From positions 30,048 through 94,047 of the forward strand of contig JARKOY010000174.1 in the NCBI GenBank assembly GCA_029975555.1: a stretch of 64,000 bases of DNA. Reading direction: 5' to 3'. Under the pieces are notes generated by a model. The model saw only the letters and a list, made by a program, of their open reading frames with translations. It ran no database searches and was not told the DNA's origin. This document shows positions 1-8,728 of the stretch, piece by piece; the stretch's first letter is position 1, and each line of letters begins with the position of its first letter. The position numbers were made by a program, and so were the translations under genes. The DNA is from Spirochaetia bacterium. GTDB lineage: Bacteria; Spirochaetota; Spirochaetia; Treponematales; Rectinemataceae.

Positions 1-2
1 TA

Positions 3-425
3 ATGAAAAAAATGTTCATAAGAAGAAAGGGAAAGACAAAACTCGAAGAGGCGCCTCTCTTTCCAGGATACATCTTTTTCGAATATCGCGATGACGAACT
101 GCCGACAAACATCATCCACGAGATACGACATTCTCAATTCTTTGTCCGATTTCTGCCGAACAATGAATCTCCGCACCCTTTGAATACTCGCGACAGCGAA
201 ATCATCCGCCATTTCATTCACTTCGGCAGCCTCATTCCCCCATCCCTGGTAAAATTCGAGGAGGATCAAAAGATCAGGGTGATAGAGGGCCCGCTTCAGG
301 GCATCGAGGGTTTTATCGTCAGGGTGAACCGCCGAAAACACCGCGCAAAAGTCAGACTGATCATCGCAGAATCCGTCATGGTCCTCGATCTGGCATTCGA
401 GGTCATGGAGGCTGAGACCGTATGA
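3..425 (+). CDS. NusG-family transcription factor (LoaP/RfaH-like paralogue), 5' partial
   Basis: The visible 140 residues are the second part of a NusG-family protein. FPGYIFFE at about residues 21-28 is the end of the NGN domain, and a KOW domain follows (VIEGPLQGIEGFIVRVN, about 93-109). NusG proteins bind the RNA polymerase clamp and suppress pausing or termination. Roughly 30-50 N-terminal residues should lie upstream of the window, so the ATG at 3 is probably internal. The stop codon overlaps the ATG of the next gene (ATGA), so it is translationally coupled to a xanthine-dehydrogenase-like operon. That suggests an operon-specific paralogue of the LoaP/RfaH kind rather than housekeeping nusG; this specialisation is inference. 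Confidence 0.8.
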   Translation: MKKMFIRRKGKTKLEEAPLFPGYIFFEYRDDELPTNIIHEIRHSQFFVRFLPNNESPHPLNTRDSEIIRHFIHFGSLIPPSLVKFEEDQKIRVIEGPLQGIEGFIVRVNRRKHRAKVRLIIAESVMVLDLAFEVMEAETV

Positions 426-2497
426 AAAGCAATGAATCGGTCGCGTTTGAGCAGCTCTCCGCGCCTGGCATGCTCTACGCGTGCATGGTCCGTACGGTTT
501 CAGGCACAGGACAGATCCTTGCGATCAAAACTCCACCTTTGCCTTCTGGCTATAGTCTGATCACCGCAGATCAACTTCCTTTCAAAAATGAACTCTGGAT
601 AGACGACATTCCGATTCCCTTGTTTGCGTCAAAATCCACCTCATACATAGGGGAGGCCGTGGGCCTCATCACAGGGCCGGATCCGCTGATGGTCGAAGAG
701 CTGGCCTCAACCTCGCTGGTCGAATGTGAGGAACGCTCACCCACGACCGACTGGCACGCCTTTTCTTCTTCCGACATCGCCGCAAGAATCGATTTTTCTC
801 GGGGACAGAAGCCCACGGCTGAGCAGACCGAGGGCGCAGCCCCCAAAACCCTCGAATTCAATTCTTATCTGAACATCGAGCCGCATGAGCTGACCTTCCA
901 CAGTGGTATCGGAGCGATCGCCGAATGGGATTACGACAAGCTGAAACTGGCATGCCCTACCCTCTGGCCGGAACATACGCGCACCTGCATTGCCCGGATG
1001 CTGGGGGCATCCGTGGAGGATATCGAAATCTCCATGCTCCAGATGCACGACAGCTCAGAGATGTACTGCTGGTATCCGTCCATGCTCGCAGCCAGGGCCG
1101 CCGTCGCGGCGTGGGTCTTTAAAAAACCAGTTAAGCTCATCGTCTCGATTAAACGGGAAAGAAAATACCTGCCCCGTATTCATGGAATATCCCTCCACGT
1201 ACGATCCACTTGGTCAAAGGATACTCGCAGGCTCCTGCACGTAGACTGCCGTTTTGCGATCCCTGTCGGGGCATATCCCATATTGGCCAAGCTTCTTCTG
1301 GAAAAAACGGTGCGTTTTGCCGCAAGCAGTATTCCAGAAACGCCCCTTTCCATCGTCGGGTTTGCGGTAAGGACCAACACGGTACCCATGGGAGCAGTTG
1401 AAAGTATATCCACGGCGGCTCTCTACGGCATGATCGAAGCCCACATCGCACGGGCAGCAAGGGCCATGGATTGTGATACCCTGGAACTCACGCAGTCGGT
1501 GTTTTTCAAAAGGGAGTCATCAAAAGCATCCCAGAAACGTCCGAACCGAAACGCCGAAAAAGAAAACGCCGCCATAAAAATCGCCAGACCACTGCTGCAG
1601 CGGACAGATTTTTATCGCAAATATGCGGCATACGAGCAGATATACAAAAGAAATCCGGGTGAAAAAGAGACGACGCTCCGCGCAATCTCCTTCTCCACGG
1701 CATACCAGAATTCTCAAATTCTTTTGCCCTCTGCGGCGAATAAGGCCCAAATTCAACTGATGCTCGACAGAAACCTCAGGGCCGTGCTCGAATCTGATGC
1801 AGCCTACTCTTCGGAGCGCCTGAAGACAGCCCTCAAGCTCCAAATTTCTCAGCATCTCAAGATACCGTCGGGACACATCGCGTTTGAAAATACACAGCAA
1901 GCGCATCCTGGGGCGATTCCTTTAATCTCTTCCTCGGGCATGGCGATACTGAGCGACCTCGTGCGGCGGGCGAGCGACCGCATCCAGCGCATGCGATTCA
2001 GAGAAGGGCTGCCGCTCACCGTTCGCACGTATTCTCTAGTAAAGCATGATGAGCCACTGGAGAAAATCTCAAAAAGTCTTTTGCGCCCCTCGATCGGCGC
2101 CGCGATTCTGGAAGTCGAATACGATACCAGAACCGCAATGATGCAGCATGTGCGACTGAATATTTCGGCGTATGTGGGGAAAATCCTTTCGCCCGCCCAT
2201 GCGACATCCGCGATTCGCGCTGCGAGCCTCGAAGCTCTCCGCGCATGCCTTATAGGCATGCACCCCGAACACGGAACCTTCAACGATGTGTATGCATCAA
2301 TACTCTCCCAGGCCGACATCCGCGTGGACTTAATCGACGATGAAAAAGCCTCTGTATCCCGCCCTCTTGGGGACCTTGCCTATGCCCTTGTGCTCTCTTG
2401 TTTCTTGCAAGTCCTTCAGCAGTTGCGCGATTCCAATAGATCACTCCTCCCTTTTAGACCTGCTTCATCGATTTCCGTATGGGGAGATCGGCAATGA
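422..2497 (+). CDS. Xanthine dehydrogenase-like molybdopterin-binding (large) subunit, divergent
   Basis: This 691-residue protein has the layout of the aldehyde oxidase/xanthine dehydrogenase large subunit. The a/b-hammerhead-like start reads PGMLYACMVRTVSG and SYIGEAVGLI, and the molybdopterin-domain core includes KPVKLIVSIKRERKYLPR at about 236-253. Family members hydroxylate purines or aldehydes with a Mo-pterin centre. The protein is shorter than usual (about 750). The glycine-rich GGxFGxK stretch normally just before that core is replaced by MHDSSEMYCW, and I cannot find the usual GEP or C-terminal glutamate motif. It may therefore bind the cofactor differently or have lost activity. 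The iron-sulfur and FAD subunits follow with 4-nt overlaps, so a three-subunit complex is likely. The substrate is unknown. Confidence 0.75.
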   Translation: MKSNESVAFEQLSAPGMLYACMVRTVSGTGQILAIKTPPLPSGYSLITADQLPFKNELWIDDIPIPLFASKSTSYIGEAVGLITGPDPLMVEELASTSLVECEERSPTTDWHAFSSSDIAARIDFSRGQKPTAEQTEGAAPKTLEFNSYLNIEPHELTFHSGIGAIAEWDYDKLKLACPTLWPEHTRTCIARMLGASVEDIEISMLQMHDSSEMYCWYPSMLAARAAVAAWVFKKPVKLIVSIKRERKYLPRIHGISLHVRSTWSKDTRRLLHVDCRFAIPVGAYPILAKLLLEKTVRFAASSIPETPLSIVGFAVRTNTVPMGAVESISTAALYGMIEAHIARAARAMDCDTLELTQSVFFKRESSKASQKRPNRNAEKENAAIKIARPLLQRTDFYRKYAAYEQIYKRNPGEKETTLRAISFSTAYQNSQILLPSAANKAQIQLMLDRNLRAVLESDAAYSSERLKTALKLQISQHLKIPSGHIAFENTQQAHPGAIPLISSSGMAILSDLVRRASDRIQRMRFREGLPLTVRTYSLVKHDEPLEKISKSLLRPSIGAAILEVEYDTRTAMMQHVRLNISAYVGKILSPAHATSAIRAASLEALRACLIGMHPEHGTFNDVYASILSQADIRVDLIDDEKASVSRPLGDLAYALVLSCFLQVLQQLRDSNRSLLPFRPASSISVWGDRQ

Positions 2498-2973
2498 ATA
2501 TAGAATTTACACTGAATGGCAGCGTTCAAAAAGTGACCATCACCAGCGTCGAGCGGGCCCTCGATGTGCTCGCTCGACAGTGCGGCATAAAAAGCCTTTC
2601 AGGCACATGCTTCGAGGGGCAGTGCGGGAACTGCCTTGTTCTTTTCGACGGCAAGCCAGTCTACAGCTGCCTTATGCCCGCATTCATGTTGCGCGACCAT
2701 AGGATCGAAACGACAGAATACTTCACGAAGACGCGGGAGTACAGTCTTTTGTACTCCGAACTGACCAAAGAAGGAAGGTCGCTGTGCTCCTCCTGCCACA
2801 GTGGAATTATGCTCATGGGGATGGTCCTCGTCCGCAGTGCACCAACCCCGACGAGAGATGAAATCTTCCGCACACTGTCGAACGTGCACTGCGACAGCAT
2901 CAGCCCCGACGATTTTGCAGATGCAGTGCTAAAGACAATCCAGCATCTGACAACAGCGAGAAAAATACCATGA
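2494..2973 (+). CDS. Xanthine dehydrogenase-like [2Fe-2S] subunit
   Basis: The start at 2494 is chosen over the in-frame ATG at 2479 because GGGGAG lies 6-7 nt upstream and the ATG overlaps the previous stop (ATGA). The 159-residue product has the two-domain iron-sulfur plan of this family. The plant-type ferredoxin cluster ligands are all present (Cys39, Cys44, Cys47, Cys59). The second helical domain keeps C-x2-C (Cys98, Cys101), but the usual C-x-C before the C-terminus is reduced to one cysteine (HCDS, Cys133). In this family the clusters pass electrons from the Mo centre to FAD. It sits between the Mo and FAD subunit genes and overlaps both by 4 nt. Confidence 0.85.
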   Translation: MNIEFTLNGSVQKVTITSVERALDVLARQCGIKSLSGTCFEGQCGNCLVLFDGKPVYSCLMPAFMLRDHRIETTEYFTKTREYSLLYSELTKEGRSLCSSCHSGIMLMGMVLVRSAPTPTRDEIFRTLSNVHCDSISPDDFADAVLKTIQHLTTARKIP

Positions 2974-3803
2974 ACCTCAGCGAAATTCACTACCCGCGCA
3001 CCCTGCAGGAACTCATGCTTCTCCTCGAACGAGAGCGGAACGTCCAAATAGTGGCCGGCGGAACCACCTTTGGCTGTATTCAGACCTCGCGCTATCTCTC
3101 GTTCGAGCCATCGATCGTGTATGTTCACCACATTCCGGAGCTCAGGTCGATCCACAAGACAGAACGCATGATATCCTTCGGCGCGGCCTGCACCCTCAAT
3201 GAACTTGAACATGTATACCCTTTTGAACATGAACAGGCCAAAAACCTGCTCCATGCCATCGGAACTCCTGCGGTCCGGAATATCGCGACGATCGGAGGCC
3301 ACCTCATGTATGAGAGGCGGTTTTTGAGTCTGTGGGCGCTCCTCGCATGCCTCGACGCCGAACTCGAATTCAGAACCGCTTCAAAGGCGAGCACAAAAAA
3401 CATTTGGTATTTGGCCGACGAAACAGGCTTACCCCTTCTTGAACCCGGTAGACTGTTGACAAGAATCAGAATTCCACTGCAATCCATAGATCATCTGTTC
3501 ATACAACGGATCGGGGGGAGCGTATTCCCCTATGGGGACGGGGCCTGTCTCGTCTCCGCGGCGACCATCGACCGCCGCACGATTTCGAATTTTAAGCTGG
3601 TCATCGCCGGTGCCCGCGCGTACAGGAATTATGATGCCGAGCAGAGAATCATCGCCGCCCCTCATCCTTTGCCGGCAAGAATCATGCAGACTGTCATGAG
3701 AATGTATGCGGAGAGCCTGCGTAAAACCAATTTCTGGAACGTTGAGGTTCTTTTACCGCTCATTTCTGAGGCGCTGGAGGGGATCCAGCGATCCACTGTA
3801 TAA
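2970..3803 (+). CDS. Xanthine dehydrogenase-like FAD-binding subunit
   Basis: This 277-residue protein matches the FAD-binding domain of molybdopterin dehydrogenases. It has the N-terminal FAD loop AGGTTFG (about residues 29-35), the second FAD motif NIATIGGHL (about 103-111), and a C-terminal CODH-flavoprotein-like domain ending in helices. It would accept electrons from the [2Fe-2S] subunit and pass them to NAD+ or another acceptor. It starts with an ATGA overlap on the iron-sulfur gene and is the third gene of the coupled operon. Length and motifs are normal for a separate FAD subunit (about 280 residues), in contrast to the degenerate large subunit. Confidence 0.85.
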   Translation: MNLSEIHYPRTLQELMLLLERERNVQIVAGGTTFGCIQTSRYLSFEPSIVYVHHIPELRSIHKTERMISFGAACTLNELEHVYPFEHEQAKNLLHAIGTPAVRNIATIGGHLMYERRFLSLWALLACLDAELEFRTASKASTKNIWYLADETGLPLLEPGRLLTRIRIPLQSIDHLFIQRIGGSVFPYGDGACLVSAATIDRRTISNFKLVIAGARAYRNYDAEQRIIAAPHPLPARIMQTVMRMYAESLRKTNFWNVEVLLPLISEALEGIQRSTV

Positions 3804-3825
3804 CACCGGATACAACGGGGGGTTT

Positions 3826-4626
3826 ATGACAGAAAGACTGGAGCGCCGGGGAAGGCTTTTTCTCATCCCGACACCGCTGGCCCCTTATTCGCCTCAGAAC
3901 TGGGAGCCACAACGCCTGTGTAGGATGATTGCTCCCAGCATCCTCGAGCGGCTGAGCCACATCTCGCTCTATGTGGTCGAGTCGGAAAAATCGGCCATAC
4001 GCTTTCTCTCCAGGGTGCTGCCTCAGGACAGCTTCGCCAAGGTCTGTTTTTTATTGCTCAATGAACACTCGACAGTCCATGATCTCGAAGCGCCTCTTGC
4101 GGCGCTGAAGGAGGGGACTGACTGCGCGATACTCTCTGAGGCGGGTCTACCCTGCATTGCAGACCCCGGCGCCGCCCTGGTTGCAGCCGCACACCGTGAG
4201 AACATAAGGGTAGTCCCGCTTGGGAACGACAGTTCTCTGCTCATGGCGCTCGCAGCATCGGGGCTCAACGGTCAACAATTCAGCTTTTTAGGGTACCTTC
4301 CGGTACGCGATGAGGAGCTGCGGAAAAAGCTCGCCTCCGAGGGCCTCGCAGCACTGCGCGACGGAGCGGCGAGAATTTTTATCGAAACGCCGTATCGAAA
4401 TGCGAGGGCTCTCGAAGCCTGTACAGAGGTCTTGCCGGAAACGCTCCACCTCTGCTGCGCCTCCGGACTCGGCACAGAAGAGCCCACGGTCCTCTCCATG
4501 CCGGTATCGAGGTGGAAAGCTGAGACCCCGGCAGCGCCTCAAGCGCCTGCGGTGTTCTGTTTCGGATTGCCAGCAAGGCTTGTAGAAAAGGGTAAACGCG
4601 TGAGGAAGCCGGGGACCCGCCTATGA
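3826..4626 (+). CDS. rsmI: RsmI-family SAM-dependent (tetrapyrrole methylase fold) rRNA methyltransferase
   Basis: The protein starts at 3826 (TERLERRGRLFLIPTPL); a longer in-frame reading would run back into the FAD-subunit gene. The 266 residues show the tetrapyrrole-methylase fold as used in RsmI: an N-terminal LIPTPLAP strand, SEAGLPCIADPG (about 100-111) for SAM binding, VPLGNDSSLLMALAASGL, and a later IFIETPYRNARAL. RsmI 2'-O-methylates C1402 of 16S rRNA. This copy belongs to a divergent branch in which the PGPSA loop reads GNDSS, so the exact target is less certain than the fold. It lies 22 nt after the FAD-subunit gene and converges with mfd. Confidence 0.75.
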   Translation: MTERLERRGRLFLIPTPLAPYSPQNWEPQRLCRMIAPSILERLSHISLYVVESEKSAIRFLSRVLPQDSFAKVCFLLLNEHSTVHDLEAPLAALKEGTDCAILSEAGLPCIADPGAALVAAAHRENIRVVPLGNDSSLLMALAASGLNGQQFSFLGYLPVRDEELRKKLASEGLAALRDGAARIFIETPYRNARALEACTEVLPETLHLCCASGLGTEEPTVLSMPVSRWKAETPAAPQAPAVFCFGLPARLVEKGKRVRKPGTRL

Positions 4627-4663
4627 TACGGCGCCTCTTTCGCTTCGTCACTCTCCCGCTTCG

Positions 4664-7600
4664 CTACTCCGTGCCGGCCAAAAACGAGAGCCGCTCCTTC
4701 AGATACGCGCTCTTTTCTTTGAGGCCGATCGCCTTGGTCTGAATCTGTATGGCATTGGGCTTTTCGGGCGAAAGACGGATTGCGCCTGACGACTCTCGTA
4801 TCAGGCGCAGTATCTTTTCGACCGAAATCTTGGACACCTTTGAGAACTCCACCGAAACGATGCCGTTGCGCTCTCTGAGGCTGCTGATGGAGAGCTTTCT
4901 GCAGAGGACGCGCATCTCCGCGAGCGAAAGCAGCGAAAGCGCCTCCTCCGGGAGGGGACCGAATCGTTCTACCAGTTCTTCCTGGAGGGAGTCGATCTCT
5001 TCTTGGCTCCGAACAGAGGCGATGCGCTTGTAAATCTCCATTTTTATCATGGGGATCGAGATGTAGCTGTCGGGGATGAAGCCCGAATATTCAAGCTCCA
5101 GATAGGGTTCCTCTTCCTCCTGCCCTAGGCCTGAAAGCCGGGAGACGGCCTCATCGAGCAATTTCAAGTAGAGATCGAATCCAACCGCATAGATATCGCC
5201 GGACTGTTCGCGGCCAAGGAGGTTGCCTGCCCCGCGCACCTCGAGGTCCTTCATCGCGATCTTGAAGCCAGAGCCCAGTTCGGTGAAATCCGAGATGATC
5301 TGCAGTCGCTTCATGGCGAGTTCGCTGAGCGCCCTCTTGTCCGGATAGAGCAGATATGCATAGGCCTGTCTGTCCGAGCGGCCCACCCTCCCCTTCAATT
5401 GATAAAGCTGAGAGACCCCATAATTATCGGCCCTGTCGATGATGATTGTGTTGACGTTTGGGATGTCGATGCCGTTCTCAATGATGGTCGTGGAGACGAG
5501 GACATGGAAGGCACCGTGGATGAAACGGTGCATGATCGATTCCAGATCGCGCGCATCCATCTGACCATGGGCGCTCTCCACGAGGGCTTCGGGCACGAGC
5601 CGCCGGATAAACGCTTCAACCTCGGGGAGCGTCTCCACGCGGTTGTGGAGATAGAATATCTGGCCGCCGCGCGCCATTTCATTCCGGATCGCGCGCGCGA
5701 CCAGCTCCGGGGAAAACTCCTCGACAAAGGTCTGAATCGGCTGGCGCTCCAAGGGAGGTGTCTGCAGCACCGACATGTCGCGTATCTTGAGCAGGGACAT
5801 GTGGAGGGTGCGCGGAATCGGCGTCGCAGTCAGGGTGAGGCAGTCGATGCTGGCCTTCATCTCCTTGAGGCGTTCCTTATCCTTGACGCCGAAGCGCTGC
5901 TCTTCGTCGATGACGAGGAGGCCGAGGTCTTTGAACCTGACATCTTTCTGCAATATACGGTGCGTGCCGATGACCATGTCGATACTGCCGTCGCTCAGCC
6001 CCTTGAGCGTGGCCTTCTGTGCCTTCTTGTCGACGAGGCGCGAGAGCAGCGCGACTTTTATGGGGAAGTCCCCTATGCGCTCGATGAAATTCTCGTAATG
6101 TTGCTCGGCGAGGATGGTCGTAGGCGCCAGAAATGCCACCTGCTTTCCGGCAGTGACAGCCTTGAAGCAGGCGCGCATCGCTATTTCCGTCTTGCCGAAA
6201 CCCACGTCTCCGCACACCAGCCTATCCATAGGCCTTGTGCTTTCCATGTCACGCTTGACCTCTTCGATGCAGCGGAGCTGATCCTCCGTCTCCTCAAAAG
6301 GAAAGGTCGCCTCGAACTGTATCTGCCACTCGTTGTCGGGCGGAAAGGCAAAACCACGCGCCGCTTTTCTGCGGGCATAGATGCGGATGAGCCGCTCAGC
6401 GAGTTCTTCCACCGATTTGCTGACCCTCTTTTTGCGGTTCTCCCACGCCTTTGAGCCCAGCGAATCGAGGCGGGGGGCCTCCCCCTCGTTCCCTATGTAA
6501 CGTTGGACAAGATTCGCCTGCTCTATGGGCACAAAGACCTTTTCGTCGCCGGCATAGTCGATGCGGATGTAATCCCGCTCGAGGCCGAGCACCGTGAGCC
6601 GCTCAATGCCGCTGAATCTGCCTATTCCGTAGTTGACGTGCACCACGTAGTCGCCCGGCGAAAGTTCGATGAAGCTCTCGATCGCCGCACTCTTCGCCCT
6701 GGCAAGGGAGCGCGGCACATGCTTGCGCCGGCCGAAGAGCTCATGTTCGGCGAGCACCCGCAATTTCAGTGCTGGAAGATTGAAGCCTGACGAAATGGGC
6801 CCCTGAACAATGGTGATCGAATCGTCCTGAATGAGCGACGCTATTCGCTCGGCCTGAGGTGCGCTCGAAGCGACGATCCACGTGTGATACTGCTCTCTCT
6901 TGAAACCGGCCAATTCTTCCTTGAACAGCCGAATGTTGCCAAAATACGAGCGAGGGGGCTCTGCCCCGAGCGATATCCTTTCGGCCTCTTCATCGATCCC
7001 TTTGAGCGCATAACAGAACAGTATCCCCGGCACTGAACTCAACAACTGAGAAATATTGAAGACGATCTTGTGTGGCGGAGGCACGAGCGCCTCGCGGAGC
7101 GCAAGCCGGTACATGGAGGCGTACTCTTTGCGGATGGTTTCGGAGAGGGCCTCGATGCGCTCCCGGGCGACGACGACGCACAGGGTATTGGGGTCGGCAT
7201 AATCGATGAGGCTGGAGGCTTTGTCGAAGGCGAGCGGGAACCAAAACTCTTCTCCTTCCATTTCTCTGGCCGAGTTCAGGGCCTCAACCACCTGATCTAT
7301 GCGCGATTCCGGCTGCGCGAATTCACGCGAATGCTGGCGCAGGTGGGCGATGGCTTCTGAATCCCATACGACTTCCTTCAACGGCCGAATGCAGATCTGT
7401 TCTGCCTTCTCCTTTCCGGATTGGGTCGCTGGATCAAAGCGGACAATGCGTTCAATGCGGTCAAAATCGAAGTGGATGCGGACAGCGAGGTCGTCGCCTG
7501 GCACATAGACGTCGAGCACCTCGCCGCGGACTGCGTATTCGCCGGGCAGGCTGACAGTGGGAACGCGGAGGTATCCAAGCTCCGCAAGCTGATTTGATAT

Positions 7601-8065
7601 GATGTCCGGCTCGAAAACCGCCCTGACCTTGAGAAGAAGGGTGTGCGCGCGAATGTAATCCGGAGGAGGTACGGGAATCGCTAACGTGCGCGCCGATACC
7701 ACGGCGATTTCGAAATCGCCGTCGGCGAGCCTCGCAAGCGCGGAGGCCCTCTCGGAGAAGGTTCGGGATCGAGGGGGAACCGCCTTGTAAGGTGCCCCGG
7801 GCCACGAAGGGAACTTGAAAATATTGGCACCTGTCAGGGCAAGGTCCTCTTCAAACTCCTCAGCCTCCTGATCTGAGGGAAGAACGACGAGACATTTCTT
7901 GCCCGTGCGTTGAACAAGGGGGACTAGGCTGAAGGCCAGGAGAGGGTTCTCAGAGTTCTGTATATGAACAGGACGAGTGCCGCGCTGCAGTTGTTTCTCT
8001 ATTGTTCGCAGGGCAGGGTTGCCAGATATTTTTTCGAATAACGCTTGCAGAGTATTGGGTTTCAT
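4664..8065 (-). CDS. mfd: Transcription-repair coupling factor Mfd
   Basis: Mfd removes stalled RNA polymerase from lesions and recruits UvrA. The order of domains is complete: a UvrB-like N-terminal module, a CarD-like RNA polymerase-interaction domain (GDYVVHVNYGIGRFSGIERL), a RecG-like SF2 translocase with Walker A GDVGFGKTE, DEEQRFGV, TATPIPRTLHMS and GRVGR, then the C-terminal TRCF domain. Length (about 1133) is normal. I place the start at 8065 (KPNTLQALFEK) because a TATACT -10-like element lies just upstream at 8097-8102; an in-frame ATG at 8116 would add 17 residues but has no ribosome site. The gene is divergent from the next one and convergent with rsmI. Confidence 0.95.
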   Translation of the reverse strand: MKPNTLQALFEKISGNPALRTIEKQLQRGTRPVHIQNSENPLLAFSLVPLVQRTGKKCLVVLPSDQEAEEFEEDLALTGANIFKFPSWPGAPYKAVPPRSRTFSERASALARLADGDFEIAVVSARTLAIPVPPPDYIRAHTLLLKVRAVFEPDIISNQLAELGYLRVPTVSLPGEYAVRGEVLDVYVPGDDLAVRIHFDFDRIERIVRFDPATQSGKEKAEQICIRPLKEVVWDSEAIAHLRQHSREFAQPESRIDQVVEALNSAREMEGEEFWFPLAFDKASSLIDYADPNTLCVVVARERIEALSETIRKEYASMYRLALREALVPPPHKIVFNISQLLSSVPGILFCYALKGIDEEAERISLGAEPPRSYFGNIRLFKEELAGFKREQYHTWIVASSAPQAERIASLIQDDSITIVQGPISSGFNLPALKLRVLAEHELFGRRKHVPRSLARAKSAAIESFIELSPGDYVVHVNYGIGRFSGIERLTVLGLERDYIRIDYAGDEKVFVPIEQANLVQRYIGNEGEAPRLDSLGSKAWENRKKRVSKSVEELAERLIRIYARRKAARGFAFPPDNEWQIQFEATFPFEETEDQLRCIEEVKRDMESTRPMDRLVCGDVGFGKTEIAMRACFKAVTAGKQVAFLAPTTILAEQHYENFIERIGDFPIKVALLSRLVDKKAQKATLKGLSDGSIDMVIGTHRILQKDVRFKDLGLLVIDEEQRFGVKDKERLKEMKASIDCLTLTATPIPRTLHMSLLKIRDMSVLQTPPLERQPIQTFVEEFSPELVARAIRNEMARGGQIFYLHNRVETLPEVEAFIRRLVPEALVESAHGQMDARDLESIMHRFIHGAFHVLVSTTIIENGIDIPNVNTIIIDRADNYGVSQLYQLKGRVGRSDRQAYAYLLYPDKRALSELAMKRLQIISDFTELGSGFKIAMKDLEVRGAGNLLGREQSGDIYAVGFDLYLKLLDEAVSRLSGLGQEEEEPYLELEYSGFIPDSYISIPMIKMEIYKRIASVRSQEEIDSLQEELVERFGPLPEEALSLLSLAEMRVLCRKLSISSLRERNGIVSVEFSKVSKISVEKILRLIRESSGAIRLSPEKPNAIQIQTKAIGLKEKSAYLKERLSFLAGTE

Positions 8066-8148
8066 CGTATGCTGTCCCACTGAGAGTGTTTTTCCAGTAT
8101 ACTCTTTATTCACCATGGATTTCTATGGGAGTCTAAGATCGGATTACC

Positions 8149-8550
8149 ATGCTTGTGCTAGTTTTGATTGAGGAGAACTCCATCGCGGACCTTGTTCTCA
8201 AGGCGCTGCGTGAGGCAGAGGTCGTTGCTTTCCGCTATCGTGATCCGCTGCGCGTGGTGGATTGTATTGCAGAGCTTGCGCCTGACATCCTCGTCGTGCG
8301 GCAGAAGGACTTCCCTCTGCATGCGCCGATGCTCGCGGCGATGATTCGATTCTACAGACCCCTCCAGCGCTGCAAGGTCATAGTCTTGGGGGAGGGGGAG
8401 CCTCCTTTTCCCGGCTGTTCTTTTGTTGGGGAAGCATTGCTTTCGGAACAAGCTTCCGGTATTTGCTCGGCGCTCCTTGGTCCAAATTATGCCGCCCCCC
8501 ACAGAGGCAGCAGACTTGTCGCCCGCGCCCAGCGCATGATGAAAGAATGA
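8149..8550 (+). CDS. Unrecognised protein with receiver-like N-terminus
   Basis: I do not recognise this 133-residue protein. The first 85 residues alternate hydrophobic strands and helices in a receiver/Rossmann-like order (LVLVLIEENSIADLVLKAL, APDILVVRQKDF, CKVIVLGEGEPPF). However, the conserved acidic pair and lysine of response regulators are not all present, so a phosphorylated receiver is doubtful. The C-terminal tail is basic (RGSRLVARAQRMMKE). It is divergent from mfd with 83 nt between the preferred starts. Nothing in the sequence gives a function; codon use fits a real gene. Confidence 0.6.
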   Translation: MLVLVLIEENSIADLVLKALREAEVVAFRYRDPLRVVDCIAELAPDILVVRQKDFPLHAPMLAAMIRFYRPLQRCKVIVLGEGEPPFPGCSFVGEALLSEQASGICSALLGPNYAAPHRGSRLVARAQRMMKE

Positions 8551-8629
8551 ATTCTGTACGTCGAACCCAGGGTGGAAGTCTCGGCAGGTCCAGGGCTGCT
8601 CTGCAGCGGAAGCATCTGACATTAAACCA

Positions 8630-8647
8630 ATGGTGGCCGTCCACCAT
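8630..8647. other. Perfect inverted repeat upstream of the arsR-type gene
   Basis: ATGGTGG and CCACCAT form 7-bp arms around CCGT. No T-run follows on either strand, so it is not an obvious terminator. It lies about 40 bp upstream of the -35 element of the arsR-type promoter and may be a regulator site. It is otherwise unexplained. Confidence 0.4.
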
Positions 8648-8688
8648 ACGACTGTACAGCGCCAGCGCCACAACAAAATGGCTTCAGC

Positions 8689-8728
8689 TTGCATTTTTAT
8701 AACTTTTGCTATATAATAATCGCATTAT
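8689..8728 (+). promoter_or_regulatory. Promoter and overlapping operator of the ArsR-type gene
   Basis: TTGCAT (8689-8694) and TATAAT (8712-8717) are separated by 17 bp, close to the sigma-70 consensus. An inverted repeat ATAAT-CGC-ATTAT (8716-8728) overlaps the -10 element and the expected start point. Its AT-rich short arms resemble ArsR/SmtB operators, so autoregulation is likely. Transcription should begin near 8724, only about 3 nt before the ATG at 8727. Confidence 0.7.
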
